Part shown: in pieces, positions 1-10,573 of the stretch
How the letters are laid out: each line of letters opens with the position of its first letter
How positions within the stretch are numbered: position 1 is the first letter of the stretch
Assembly (NCBI RefSeq): GCF_018882085.1
Contig: NZ_JACVPB010000006.1
Coordinates: forward strand, 1-64,000
Reading direction: 5' to 3'
Length of the DNA: 64,000 bases
Source: Polynucleobacter sp. AP-Reno-20A-A9
GTDB lineage: Bacteria; Pseudomonadota; Gammaproteobacteria; Burkholderiales; Burkholderiaceae
Translations under genes and position numbers: made by a program
Notes under the pieces: generated by a model
The model's input: only the letters and a program-made list of their open reading frames with translations
What the model was told of the DNA's origin: nothing
Database searches by the model: none

Positions 1-58
1 GATCTGCCTCTTGCAATATCCGAACAATCTGTTCGTCTGAAAACCGTGCTCTCTTCAT
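1..58 (-). CDS. IS3-family transposase OrfA, N-terminal 19 codons (partial)
   Basis: The reading frame starts at 58 on the minus strand and runs off the window edge. It encodes MKRARFSDEQIVRILQEAD, the typical beginning of the helix-turn-helix OrfA of IS3-family elements (R-F-S/T-x-E-Q-I-x-x-x-L-x-E). An AAGGAG-like ribosome site precedes the ATG. In this family OrfA binds the IS ends and is fused to the DDE OrfB by programmed frameshifting; that part is not visible here. Confidence 0.8.
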   Translation of the reverse strand, partial: MKRARFSDEQIVRILQEAD

Positions 59-127
59 ACCTGCTCCTTAGGTTGAAGGAGTCATTATCTCTAAAAGCTT
101 TTGGTCTGAAAATCCCAGGACAGGTCA
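1..127 (-). mobile_element. IS3-family insertion sequence, one terminus only
   Basis: The window opens inside an insertion sequence. On the minus strand its outer end reads TGACCTGTCCTGGGATTTTC from about position 127, a TG-starting terminus as expected for IS3-family elements, followed by a short leader and the start of a transposase OrfA at 58. The boundary could be 127 or 129, because the sequence there reads TGTGACC. The rest of the element, its other inverted repeat and the target duplication lie outside the window. It is inserted in the lipoprotein gene at 128-608, in the same orientation. Confidence 0.75.
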
Positions 128-608
128 CATCTAGGGCGCCTTGGTAAAGCAGGCCGTATGCTGTAGTTACGCCAGGTAAATTGTAGTTTCCAACCACTAC
201 GATAGTTCCAGCGCTCGCCCCACCATTTGGGCCATAAAAATTCAGGCCTGACGATGTGTCAGTCCCGCTAGCTTTCAAAATTGTCTTGGCTGGGCCAATT
301 TTGTTCCAGCTATTTACGCTAGGGATCAACAGAGGACCGCGATAGAGAAGGCCGTAATTGGTTGTGGGTGTAGTGGTGGTATCCATGTTGATGCCTGTAA
401 GGAAGACATCGCTAGAGTTGCCAATACCTCTTACTCCGGTAATCTCGGTCGATCCTGCAGGAAAATAGGGCTCAGTGAAGTATTGAATGCTTGCCGTTGC
501 TGGAGTAGAGGATGAGCTTCCGCCGCCGCATGCAACTAGCGCTCCAGAGGCTCCAAGCGCACCAATACCTTTGAGTGCGAGACGGCGATTAACGTTGATG
601 GTATTCAT
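128..608 (-). pseudogene. Lipoprotein gene truncated by the IS insertion
   Basis: A frame starts at 608 on the minus strand after the ribosome site AAGGA. It encodes a twin-arginine-like N-terminus (NRRLALKG), a hydrophobic stretch and the lipobox L-V-A-C with Cys at residue 27, then a Gly/Ser linker. The mature part is rich in Gly, Thr and Ser and contains the motif Y-G-L-L-Y-x-G twice, about 70 residues apart, suggesting a repetitive exported beta protein. After residue 160 the frame enters the IS terminus at about 127 and stays open, out of frame with OrfA, to the window edge. No function is recognised. The 3' half should lie beyond the IS. Confidence 0.65.
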
Positions 609-698
609 ATTGTCCTTGTTGAATTTTCTTCGTGCGTGGATTGTTTGTGGGCTAATAAGAGTGCTGTGTAGATGCCCTGTGGGATCCAAGCTCAGAGA

Positions 699-2402
<1,704 letters not shown>

Positions 2403-2410
<8 letters not shown>

Positions 2411-2591
2411 TCGAGTACACGTAAGCGCGTTGCTTAATATTTGCCTCTTTGGCGCGACGCTGATCTTCAACGCTTAATGGCTCTTTGTCCCAAAGGAGGG
2501 CGCGTCCAGCTTGCTGTTCAGCCTCGAGGTTTGGATGCTCGGTTTTGAGTTCAGTTAAGAACTGGGTGATTTCAGATTGATATCTTGCCAT
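2403..2591 (-). CDS. DUF3460 family small protein
   Basis: A 62-residue acidic protein beginning MARYQSEITQFLTELK and containing GRALLWDKEPLS, matching the small DUF3460 proteins found upstream of scpA in Burkholderiales. The start at 2591 has AGGAA six bases upstream; a frame start at 2621 lacks such a site. No membrane segment or catalytic motif is seen. Its fixed position before scpA and panC suggests a cytosolic role tied to that operon, but the function is unknown. Confidence 0.85.
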
Positions 2592-2668
2592 GGCATTTCC
2601 TAAAATACTCAATAAATTCAATAACTTATGAAATTAATTCGCAAAGTTATCTATGGACTACAACCGCC

Positions 2669-2674
2669 ATTATA
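2669..2674 (-). promoter_or_regulatory. -10 element for the DUF3460-scpA-panC operon
   Basis: On the minus strand a perfect TATAAT lies 78 bp upstream of the DUF3460 start in the only gap between metG and that gene. The best -35 candidate (TTGTAA, overlapping the metG stop) is 20 bp away, so the -35 match is weak. Confidence 0.45.
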
Positions 2675-2694
2675 GGTGCTTTTTAGGGGGCTTT

Positions 2695-4365
2695 TTACAA
2701 GTTTGCAGCCAGCAAAGCCTCAATTTGAGGGGCTTCCACGCGAGTCATCAGGTGCTTGTAAGGCTTGATTGGGTTTTTGCTGGAAAGAGGGGTATTGATG
2801 TCTTCCCAGGAGAGGGGTAGAAGGGAGAAGAATTCTTCAACTCCTGCGGCTACTTGAGGAATAACCGGCTTGAGATACAGGCTCATCATCCGGAATGCTT
2901 CCAGGGTAATACTGCAAACCCGTTGCAGCTCAGCTTCACGCTCTGGATCTTTAGCGATTTCCCATGGCTTGTTCTCATCTACAAAGCCGTTTACTTTGTC
3001 AGCCAACTCCATCACGGTACGCAGTGCTTTTGCGTATTCACGTCCCTCATAAAGTTCTGCAATTTTGTCGCTCGATGATGCAATTTCTTTGAGGAGTGGA
3101 TTGCTCATTGCTTCATCAGAAACAACGCCGCCAAATCGTTTTACTAAGAAGCCTGCGCTACGACTCGCAATATTGATGTACTTACCGAGTAAGTCACTAT
3201 TTACACGCGCAACAAAGTCTTGAAGATTCAAATCTAAATCTTCCATGCTGTCATTGAGCTTGGTTGCGAAGTAGTAACGGAACCACTCTGGATTAAAACC
3301 ACATTCGATCACGCTGTTGGCAGAAATCAAGGTGCCACGTGACTTACTCATCTTCTCGCCATCAACAGTTAAGAAGCCGTGAGCAAAAACATTAGTTGGT
3401 GTGCGATAGCCAGCAAACTTTAAAGTCGCAGGCCAAAACAAAGTGTGGAAATACAGAATATCTTTGCCAATGAAATGGTATTGCTCAGTAGTGGTATCTG
3501 GCTTAACCCACTCATCAAAATTAAGACCTTTAGCTTGGCAGTAATTGAGGAAGCTGGCGTAATAACCAATCGGGGCGTCAAGCCACACGTAGAAGTATTT
3601 GCCTGGTGCGTCAGGGATCTCGAACCCGAAATACGGGGCATCGCGGGAGATATCCCAGTCTCCCAGCTTGCTTTCGCCAGGCTGGCCAACCCATTCTTTC
3701 ATCTTATTGCGAGCCTCAGGCTGCAATGGTGTTTTGACTTGCGTCCAGTCGCGTAAGAACTCTTCGCAGCGTGGATCAGACAACTTAAAAAAGTAGTGAT
3801 CAGAAATCTTTTTGATGGGTGTTGCGCCACTCACTACCGAGAAAGGATTCTTTAAGTCAGTAGGTGAGTACGTTGCACCACACTTTTCACAGTTGTCGCC
3901 GTATTGATCTTTAGCGCCGCATTTAGGGCACTCGCCTTTAATAAAGCGATCCGGTAGGAACATTTCTTTAACAGGATCGTAAGCTTGCTCAATCGCACGC
4001 TTTTCAATCAAGCCAGCATCACGTAGCTTGAGATAAATACTTTGCGCTAACTTCTCATTCTCGGGACTATCTGTAGTGTAGTAGTTATCAAACGAAATGA
4101 GGAAGTTATCAAAGTCGCGCTTATGCTCTTTCCAAACATTGGCGATCAGTTCTTTAGGGGTAATACCTTCTTTTTCAGCGCGCAACATGATGGGAGTGCC
4201 ATGCGTATCGTCGGCGCCAACGTAATGCACTTCATGACCGCGCATTCTTTGAAAGCGAACCCAAATATCGGTCTGTACGTATTCCACCAAATGGCCAATA
4301 TGGATCTGACCATTGGCATACGGTAAGGCGGAGGTGACAAGAAGGCGGCGTTGAGAACTGCTCAT
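2695..4365 (-). CDS. metG: Methionyl-tRNA synthetase, short form
   Basis: Charges tRNA-Met with methionine. The class I signature HIGH lies in [13 protein letters not shown] near residue 15, the zinc knuckle in [19 protein letters not shown] near residues 146-164, and the KMSKS loop in [11 protein letters not shown]. At 556 residues the protein ends after the anticodon-binding helical domain, so it lacks the C-terminal EMAPII-like tRNA-binding/dimerisation domain present in the roughly 680-720-residue forms of E. coli and many Burkholderiales. The stop is clean and no remnant of that domain follows. It is divergent from fdhD. Confidence 0.96.
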   Translation of the reverse strand: MSSSQRRLLVTSALPYANGQIHIGHLVEYVQTDIWVRFQRMRGHEVHYVGADDTHGTPIMLRAEKEGITPKELIANVWKEHKRDFDNFLISFDNYYTTDSPENEKLAQSIYLKLRDAGLIEKRAIEQAYDPVKEMFLPDRFIKGECPKCGAKDQYGDNCEKCGATYSPTDLKNPFSVVSGATPIKKISDHYFFKLSDPRCEEFLRDWTQVKTPLQPEARNKMKEWVGQPGESKLGDWDISRDAPYFGFEIPDAPGKYFYVWLDAPIGYYASFLNYCQAKGLNFDEWVKPDTTTEQYHFIGKDILYFHTLFWPATLKFAGYRTPTNVFAHGFLTVDGEKMSKSRGTLISANSVIECGFNPEWFRYYFATKLNDSMEDLDLNLQDFVARVNSDLLGKYINIASRSAGFLVKRFGGVVSDEAMSNPLLKEIASSSDKIAELYEGREYAKALRTVMELADKVNGFVDENKPWEIAKDPEREAELQRVCSITLEAFRMMSLYLKPVIPQVAAGVEEFFSLLPLSWEDINTPLSSKNPIKPYKHLMTRVEAPQIEALLAANL

Positions 4366-4451
4366 GTAATACGGACTTAAATAAGAAGGTTAGAAGGTTC
4401 AATAGGGTGCAACACTCAATTATGCTGGCTAATGCAGTGATTTTAGTCTGC

Positions 4452-4486
4452 GGTTAAAGTAAAGCTCCGCGGAGTGTTCCTTAACC
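4452..4486. promoter_or_regulatory. Long inverted repeat between metG and fdhD
   Basis: GGTTAA at 4452-4457 is answered by TTAACC at 4481-4486, and the 10-bp perfect palindrome CTCCGCGGAG sits at the centre (4465-4474). It lies 41 bp before the fdhD start and could be an operator or an mRNA hairpin. The regulator is unknown. Confidence 0.4.
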
Positions 4487-4526
4487 CCGATAAAATTGAG
4501 TTCAGCCCGACTTTAGAGAGTATTTT

Positions 4527-5369
4527 ATGGCAGCAAAACCAACCATTCAGATGTCTTCTGCCTCCGTGCCCTTGGTGCATGAGGTCGAAGTTATGGATGA
4601 GCTGGGGCGCCTTAAAACTACCCATATTCCCGGGGAGCGCCCTTTAACCATTTATTTGGATAAGCGTGAAGTGGTAACGCTGATGACCTTGGGAAGTGCT
4701 CCAGAGGCCCTAGTCTTGGGTTATTTGCGTAACCAGCGCCTCGTGGAGTCTCCTGATGACATCGAGAGCATCCAGGTGGATTGGGAGACCGATTCAGCCG
4801 CTGTTAAAACCCGCAGAAGCACGGTAGATATTGATGCTCTAACCAGCAAGCGGGTAGTAACCACCGGTTGCGGTCAGGGGACGATGTTCGGTGGCTTGAT
4901 AGAAGAGATGTCTGAGATTCAGCTACCCGAGGGGCCGCTACTCTCTCAAGAGGCAATAGTTGCCTTGATTGACTCGATTCGGATGCATGACACGATCTAT
5001 AAGAAGTCTGGCTCGGTTCATGCTTGCGCAGTTTTTGAGCGGGACGGCAAGGATGGAGTGCGTCTTTTGCACTTCATTGAGGATGTTGGCCGTCATAACG
5101 CAGTCGACTCGATTTCTGGCTTGATGTGGCTAGCTAATAAGCCGGGCAAGGATTTGATTTTCTTTACTACGGGGCGCCTGACCTCAGAGATGGTCATCAA
5201 GGGTGCTCAGATGGGTATTCCATTCCTCTTGACCCGCTCGGGCGTTACCTTGATGGGCCTCGAGCTGGCACGAAAGACTAATCTGACCATCCTCTCTCGC
5301 TGCTCTGGTAAACACTTCGAGATCTATAACGCCCCGGAGAGGGTCGTTTTTAGCCAAAAACCCCAATAA
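4527..5369 (+). CDS. fdhD: Formate dehydrogenase accessory sulfurtransferase FdhD
   Basis: FdhD passes sulfur from a cysteine desulfurase to the molybdenum cofactor of formate dehydrogenase. The 280-residue product shows the family blocks [38 protein letters not shown] and SRSGV-like [14 protein letters not shown]. The loop carrying CxxC in E. coli reads TTGCGQGT here, with only one cysteine (Cys115). No formate dehydrogenase is in the window, so its client is encoded elsewhere. It heads a plus-strand run with dcd, 40 bp away. Confidence 0.94.
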   Translation: MAAKPTIQMSSASVPLVHEVEVMDELGRLKTTHIPGERPLTIYLDKREVVTLMTLGSAPEALVLGYLRNQRLVESPDDIESIQVDWETDSAAVKTRRSTVDIDALTSKRVVTTGCGQGTMFGGLIEEMSEIQLPEGPLLSQEAIVALIDSIRMHDTIYKKSGSVHACAVFERDGKDGVRLLHFIEDVGRHNAVDSISGLMWLANKPGKDLIFFTTGRLTSEMVIKGAQMGIPFLLTRSGVTLMGLELARKTNLTILSRCSGKHFEIYNAPERVVFSQKPQ

Positions 5370-5409
5370 ATTCGTGGGCAGGGGAGGGCGAAGGTTTTAC
5401 AATTCGGCC

Positions 5410-5976
5410 ATGACTATTAAATCAGACCACTGGATCCGCCGCATGGGCGAGCAAGGCATGATCAGCCCATTTGAACCTGGGCAAGTTCGCCAAGACGCCG
5501 CCGGCAACAAAATCGTAAGTTATGGCACTTCAAGCTATGGCTATGACATTCGTTGTGCAAACGAATTCAAAATCTTTACGAACATCAATAGCACCATTGT
5601 TGATCCGAAGAATTTCGATGAACAATCATTCGTCGACTTCAAAGGCGATGTTTGTATCATTCCACCAAACTCTTTTGCACTTGCCAGAACGGTTGAGTAC
5701 TTCAAGATTCCACGAAGCGTTTTAACCGTCTGCGTTGGTAAGAGTACATATGCTCGCTGCGGCATTATTGTGAACGTCACCCCATTTGAGCCTGAGTGGG
5801 AAGGTTATGTCACTCTAGAATTTTCAAACACCACGCCATTGCCTGCAAAAATTTATGCGGGTGAAGGCTGTGCGCAAGTACTCTTCTTTGAGAGTGATGA
5901 AGTCTGTGGCACTTCCTATAAAGATCGCGGCGGTAAGTATCAAGGTCAGCGGGGCGTTACCCTGCCAAAGACCTAA
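5410..5976 (+). CDS. dcd: dCTP deaminase
   Basis: Deaminates dCTP to dUTP, feeding dTMP synthesis. The 188-residue product shows [13 protein letters not shown], the catalytic region [16 protein letters not shown] (V/L variant) and [21 protein letters not shown], all typical of the homotrimeric Dcd family. A frame extends upstream to 5374, but the ATG at 5410 gives the normal N-terminus [12 protein letters not shown]. The K+ channel gene starts 12 bp after the stop, so co-transcription is likely. Confidence 0.96.
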   Translation: MTIKSDHWIRRMGEQGMISPFEPGQVRQDAAGNKIVSYGTSSYGYDIRCANEFKIFTNINSTIVDPKNFDEQSFVDFKGDVCIIPPNSFALARTVEYFKIPRSVLTVCVGKSTYARCGIIVNVTPFEPEWEGYVTLEFSNTTPLPAKIYAGEGCAQVLFFESDEVCGTSYKDRGGKYQGQRGVTLPKT

Positions 5977-5988
5977 GACATTACGGTA

Positions 5989-6903
5989 GTGCGTAAATTT
6001 CTTTTTAATCGCCGTCCTACGAGGATTAATTTAGAGGAATATCGCGCCACACTTTCGCGCTCAGAAATGGCGCGCCCAGAGAATAACTTTTACCATTGGC
6101 TACTAGGCACCAGCTGGACTAGCTTTATGCTGCTAGTCGTTTTTGTGTATCTTGCAACAAACCTTCTATTTGCTTTTGCTTACATCGCATGTGGGGATGG
6201 CGCTATTACTCATGCCCAGCCAGGCTCTTTATTGGATGTTTTCTTCTTTAGCGTTCAGACAATGGCAACAATCGGTTATGGTCGAATGACTCCTGTGGGA
6301 AGCTGGCCTAATGCGATCGTGACCTTTGAGGCATTCTTTGGAATTGTTTACTCAGCCCTGACTACGGGATTAGCATTTGCTCGATTTACAAGGCCCACTG
6401 CAGGAGTACGCTTTTCTAAGGTGGCGGTAGTGGGCAGTCATAACGGCGTCAAAACATTTAAGTTTCGCGTGGCAAATGATCGTAGCTCTCATATTGTTGA
6501 GGCGCAATTACGTTTGTGGTTGATTGCAGAAAGCATGACAAGTGAGGGCGAGCGTTATCGCAGGTCAGTCGAGTTACAGTTGCATCGCTCCGAAAGTCCG
6601 GTCTTCTCTTTAACCTGGACGGCGATGCATAGTGTTGATGATAATAGCGCCTTAAAAGAGTACTTGGGTAAAGCGGCCATTGAGCAACAATGGCATTTAT
6701 TGATAACCTTTACTGGTTACCATGAGAGCCTAGCCAATCAAGTCTATGCACGCCATGTTTACTTACCTAGAAATGTGCAGCAAAATGCGACCTTCGTCGA
6801 TATAGTCACAGTTTTGCCAGATGGTGGTCGGGTCATTGACCTTGCCAATTTTGATAAGTGGATTCCGGGTAATTCGGATAAGTTAGCAGGGGAGTTTTTA
6901 TGA
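5989..6903 (+). CDS. Inward-rectifier type potassium channel (KirBac family)
   Basis: A 304-residue inner-membrane channel with two transmembrane helices (about residues 42-66 and 108-132), a pore loop with selectivity filter TIGYG at 94-98, and a C-terminal immunoglobulin-like cytoplasmic domain, as in KirBac1.1 and KirBac3.1. The second helix ends GLAFARFTRP, the family gate region. The pore-lining position that is acidic in strongly rectifying eukaryotic Kir channels appears to be Ser here. It starts with GTG. Its stop overlaps the decarboxylase ATG by 4 bp, which indicates coupled translation of a K+ channel with a polyamine-forming enzyme. Confidence 0.92.
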   Translation: MRKFLFNRRPTRINLEEYRATLSRSEMARPENNFYHWLLGTSWTSFMLLVVFVYLATNLLFAFAYIACGDGAITHAQPGSLLDVFFFSVQTMATIGYGRMTPVGSWPNAIVTFEAFFGIVYSALTTGLAFARFTRPTAGVRFSKVAVVGSHNGVKTFKFRVANDRSSHIVEAQLRLWLIAESMTSEGERYRRSVELQLHRSESPVFSLTWTAMHSVDDNSALKEYLGKAAIEQQWHLLITFTGYHESLANQVYARHVYLPRNVQQNATFVDIVTVLPDGGRVIDLANFDKWIPGNSDKLAGEFL

Positions 6904-9167
6904 AATTTCGTTTTCCAATCATCATTATTGATGAGGACTTCCGCTCCGAAAATATTTCGGGTTCGGGAATTCGTGACCTCGCCGAGGCGATTGAGAATGA
7001 GGGTATGGAAGTTATTGGCTTAACTAGCTATGGCGACCTAACTTCGTTTGCTCAGCAGGCTTCTCGTGCATCTTCATTTATCGTCTCGATTGATGATGAA
7101 GAATTTGACTCTGACTCTGAAGACAATGATCTTCCAGCCCTAAATAACTTGCGCGCCTTTATTACTGAAGTTCGCAAGCGTAACGAAGATATTCCCATCT
7201 TCTTGTATGGCGAGACACGTACCTCACGTCATATGCCTAATGACATCTTGCGCGAGTTGCATGGTTTCATTCACATGAATGAAGACACTCCAGAATTCGT
7301 GGCACGTCATATTATTCGTGAAGCAAAAGTCTATTTGGATTCATTAGCGCCGCCATTCTTCCGCGCGTTAACTAACTACGCCTCTGAGGGTTCATATTCT
7401 TGGCATTGCCCTGGCCACTCTGGTGGCGTGGCTTTCTTAAAGAGCCCAGTGGGCAGAATGTTCCATCAGTTCTTTGGTGAGAACATGTTACGTGCTGACG
7501 TCTGTAACGCTGTGGAGGAATTGGGTCAACTTCTGGACCATACGGGACCAGTGCTGCAGAGCGAGCGCAATGCTGCACGTATCTTTAATGCTGATCATTT
7601 GTTCTTTGTAACGAATGGAACATCTACTTCAAACAAGATTGTTTGGCACTCTACAGTTGCGCCTGGCGACGTAGTCCTAGTTGACCGCAATTGCCATAAG
7701 TCTGTAATTCATTCCATCACCATGATGGGCGCGATCCCGATCTTCTTAATGCCTACCCGTAATCACTTGGGCATTATTGGACCGATTCCTAAAGAAGAGT
7801 TTGAGTGGAAAAACATCAAGAAGAAAATTGATGCCAATCCGTTTATTAAGGATAAGAATGTAGTTCCTCGTGTGATGACGCTGACCCAAAGTACATACGA
7901 TGGCATCGTCTACAACGTTGAGATGATTAAAGAGATGCTGGACGGCAAAGTTGATTCTTTGCATTTCGATGAAGCTTGGTTGCCGCACGCAGCATTCCAT
8001 CCCTTCTATAAAGACATGCATGCCATTGGTTCAGATCGTAAGCGTACCAAGAAGAGTTTGATGTTTGCTACGCAATCAACTCACAAGTTGCTGGCTGGTT
8101 TGTCTCAGGCTTCACAAGTATTGGTGCAGGATGCAGAAGATACCAAGCTTGATCGTGATTGCTTCAATGAAGCCTATTTGATGCACACTTCTACTAGCCC
8201 ACAGTACGCCATCATTGCTTCATGCGATGTCTCGGCTGCTATGATGGAATCTCCTGGCGGCACAACCTTGGTTGAAGAGTCTATTGCCGAAGCGATGGAC
8301 TTCCGCCGAGCCATGCGTGAGGTGGATGATAAGTTTGGGGCCGACTGGTGGTTCAAGGTTTGGGGCCCAGATCATTTAGCTGAAGAGGGTATTGGCGAGC
8401 GCTCTGATTGGGTCTTGGAGCCATCCGCTGCCTGGCATGACTTTGGCAAGCTGGCTAAAGACTTCAATATGTTGGACCCAATTAAGGCAACCGTAGTTAC
8501 GCCTGGATTGGATATTGAGGGCAACTTTGGCTCTATGGGTATCCCTGCGAGCATTGTGACTAAGTATCTTGCTGAGCATGGCGTGATTGTTGAGAAGTGT
8601 GGTTTGTACTCCTTCTTCATTATGTTCACGATCGGAATTACCAAAGGCCGTTGGAATACCCTCGTTACTGAGTTGCAACAGTTCAAAGATCACTTTGATA
8701 AAAATGCTCCACTTTGGAAAGTATTGCCTGAGTTTGTGGCTAAGCACCCACGCTACGAGCGTGTTGGCTTGAAAGATATTTGCCAGCAAATTCATGAGTT
8801 CTATAAGAGCCGTGACGTGGCACGCATGACTACTGAGATGTATACCTCAGATATGGTTCCAGCAATGATGCCTTCAGAAGCATGGGCAAAAATGGCACAC
8901 AAAGAAGTAGATCGTATGCCGCTGGATCAATTGGAGGGGCGCGTAACTGCCATGTTGGTGACTCCATATCCTCCAGGTATTCCGTTGTTGATTCCTGGTG
9001 AGCGTTTTAACAAGCGCATCATTGGCTATCTCTACTTTGCTAGAGACTTCAATGAGAAGTTCCCTGGATTTGAGACTGACATTCATGGACTTGTTAAAAC
9101 CAGTGTCGATGGCAAGAGCGAATACTACGTCGATTGCGTGAGACAAGAGCGCGATATTACTCTCTAA
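6900..9167 (+). CDS. Arginine/lysine/ornithine decarboxylase, class III PLP-dependent
   Basis: A 755-residue enzyme with an N-terminal wing (receiver-like) domain (residues 1-140), a PLP core and a C-terminal domain, the architecture and size of AdiA, LdcC and SpeF. The PLP lysine is in QSTHKLLAGLSQ (Lys396), with HFDEAWLPHAAFHP upstream. It decarboxylates a basic amino acid to agmatine, cadaverine or putrescine. Substrate cannot be fixed from sequence; the length is closest to arginine decarboxylase AdiA. No antiporter gene (AdiC, CadB or PotE type) is adjacent, arguing against a simple acid-resistance exchange pair. Instead the gene overlaps a K+ channel gene. A strong terminator follows the stop. 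Confidence 0.93.
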   Translation: MKFRFPIIIIDEDFRSENISGSGIRDLAEAIENEGMEVIGLTSYGDLTSFAQQASRASSFIVSIDDEEFDSDSEDNDLPALNNLRAFITEVRKRNEDIPIFLYGETRTSRHMPNDILRELHGFIHMNEDTPEFVARHIIREAKVYLDSLAPPFFRALTNYASEGSYSWHCPGHSGGVAFLKSPVGRMFHQFFGENMLRADVCNAVEELGQLLDHTGPVLQSERNAARIFNADHLFFVTNGTSTSNKIVWHSTVAPGDVVLVDRNCHKSVIHSITMMGAIPIFLMPTRNHLGIIGPIPKEEFEWKNIKKKIDANPFIKDKNVVPRVMTLTQSTYDGIVYNVEMIKEMLDGKVDSLHFDEAWLPHAAFHPFYKDMHAIGSDRKRTKKSLMFATQSTHKLLAGLSQASQVLVQDAEDTKLDRDCFNEAYLMHTSTSPQYAIIASCDVSAAMMESPGGTTLVEESIAEAMDFRRAMREVDDKFGADWWFKVWGPDHLAEEGIGERSDWVLEPSAAWHDFGKLAKDFNMLDPIKATVVTPGLDIEGNFGSMGIPASIVTKYLAEHGVIVEKCGLYSFFIMFTIGITKGRWNTLVTELQQFKDHFDKNAPLWKVLPEFVAKHPRYERVGLKDICQQIHEFYKSRDVARMTTEMYTSDMVPAMMPSEAWAKMAHKEVDRMPLDQLEGRVTAMLVTPYPPGIPLLIPGERFNKRIIGYLYFARDFNEKFPGFETDIHGLVKTSVDGKSEYYVDCVRQERDITL

Positions 9168-9198
9168 TAAATAAGGCCCTTAAGGGCCTTATTTATTA
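9165..9198. terminator. Perfect bidirectional terminator
   Basis: A perfect 34-bp palindrome with 17-bp arms begins at the decarboxylase stop codon; its GC core GGCCCTTAAGGGCC is flanked by A/T-rich arms that give a U-run in both directions. It can end the plus-strand decarboxylase transcript and the minus-strand lipoprotein transcript. Confidence 0.9.
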
Positions 9199-9213
9199 AT
9201 GCTAGATCAGTTT

Positions 9214-10482
9214 CTATTTCAGCAATACCGATGGTGATGCTGGGATGCTTCCCGGAATTTTCTGCAACGACATAAATTGGGATAGTAGCTTAATGGCGAG
9301 TGGTGAGTAACCATTGTTTTGGCTGGGGATGCTATAGACACTACCATCCAAGCCTTCAATGGTTGAAAAGGGTCTTGTTTGAGGTTTATCTTTATCGACT
9401 ACTAACAATGCATACTCATTCGAGGTCTTTTTGTTGCTGTTAAAAGTAGTGGCTGTTGGGGGTAGCGTCAGCATATAAGGTGGATCAGCTAATTGGGCTT
9501 TCACTACCTGGCCTAGGAACTCAAATATATTGTTCGTTGAGCGTATCCGAATTTCAGCCTTGGGCAGTGCTTTCTTAGTAAGGTTGCCCTTCTTTAGCTC
9601 TTGTGCCAGTGTTTCTTGGCAGAAGAGTTCATCGCCAAACTCTTCCCGGACAAAGTTTTCGTACTTATTGGCATTGATGCAGAGTTTATATTTTTTTGAT
9701 ACTTGGATTGGTTGAAATATAAGCTCAGAGGGTAGGCCGACTTTTTGCAAAATGATATCTGCGCTCTTCATGGCTTCCAGCGTGTTACCTCCAAAATTTG
9801 CCTTAAGAGAGCTCATGCTTGCTGGAGGGCCAATCTTTTGGGAGGTATCTACCAGGTAAGCACCAAGACCGTAGCCAATTAATTTATAAAGTCGCTTTTG
9901 AAACTCTGGATAGTCAGGTCTTAGCGGGTTGTTGATCAGATAAGTTTGCGAGCCGTCAGGCTGAGTAATAATAATTTCGTCAACCACTAGACTGAGGAGA
10001 ACTTCTTTTGGTATGTGATTGTGTTCAAAATACTTCACCATCTCTATTGGGAGTTCACTTAGGTAGCCCTTCCAAAATACTGCGTTATCCAGGGAGGATT
10101 GTGTGAAGTTAAAAGTATTACCAACCGATAGCGACACTCCGGGGGTAATGCTGTTAAGTCCACCGCTAATCGGAAGATAGCTGGCGTTGTAAGGCAGAAT
10201 GCCGCCCGAGAAAAATGCGCTTGCATATGGAGTTGCAGTAATAGAGCCCGAGCCGTTGATTGTTGGCATATCTAAAAAACTCACCGGACGATCTTCAGAG
10301 GAACGCAAAATATTCTGAAAAATCATATTGATCTGATATTGCTCAAGCGTGTTGGCATACTTTGAGGACATCGCGCTGAAGTCAGGGGCTGTTGCTGATC
10401 CGCAGCCGTTTAGCACAAGGGGGAGTATCCACAATGGAAGCGTCTTGCGAATTAAGGAAGGAAAGTTCATTTTGTTAACCAT
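9214..10482 (-). CDS. Lipoprotein of unknown function
   Basis: The 422-residue product has a signal peptide ending in the lipobox-like L-N-G-C (Cys27), so it is probably a membrane-anchored periplasmic lipoprotein. It contains NMIFQNILRSSEDRPVSFLDM, resembling the N-(I/V)-(L/V)-R-(A/S)-x5-P-x-x-F motif of a widespread uncharacterised lipoprotein family; this match is from memory. The C-terminal half has no recognised domain. The start at 10482 has AGGGA ten bases upstream; a second ATG four codons later is possible. It stands alone, convergent with the decarboxylase and downstream of the TRAP operon terminator. Confidence 0.75.
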   Translation of the reverse strand: MVNKMNFPSLIRKTLPLWILPLVLNGCGSATAPDFSAMSSKYANTLEQYQINMIFQNILRSSEDRPVSFLDMPTINGSGSITATPYASAFFSGGILPYNASYLPISGGLNSITPGVSLSVGNTFNFTQSSLDNAVFWKGYLSELPIEMVKYFEHNHIPKEVLLSLVVDEIIITQPDGSQTYLINNPLRPDYPEFQKRLYKLIGYGLGAYLVDTSQKIGPPASMSSLKANFGGNTLEAMKSADIILQKVGLPSELIFQPIQVSKKYKLCINANKYENFVREEFGDELFCQETLAQELKKGNLTKKALPKAEIRIRSTNNIFEFLGQVVKAQLADPPYMLTLPPTATTFNSNKKTSNEYALLVVDKDKPQTRPFSTIEGLDGSVYSIPSQNNGYSPLAIKLLSQFMSLQKIPGSIPASPSVLLK

Positions 10483-10546
10483 TTTGAATTTTCCCTAGCG
10501 TAATGGATTTTTAAGACAAAGACCCACTCTTGGCACGAATTTGGGG

Positions 10547-10571
10547 AAAACCCCCTCCTTTAATTGGGGGG
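10547..10571 (-). terminator. Terminator after the argH-TRAP operon
   Basis: Just past the dctM stop, the minus strand reads six C, an A/T-rich loop, five G and then TTTT. The stem is GC-only and the T-run short, so efficiency is uncertain. Confidence 0.55.
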
Positions 10572-10573
10572 TG

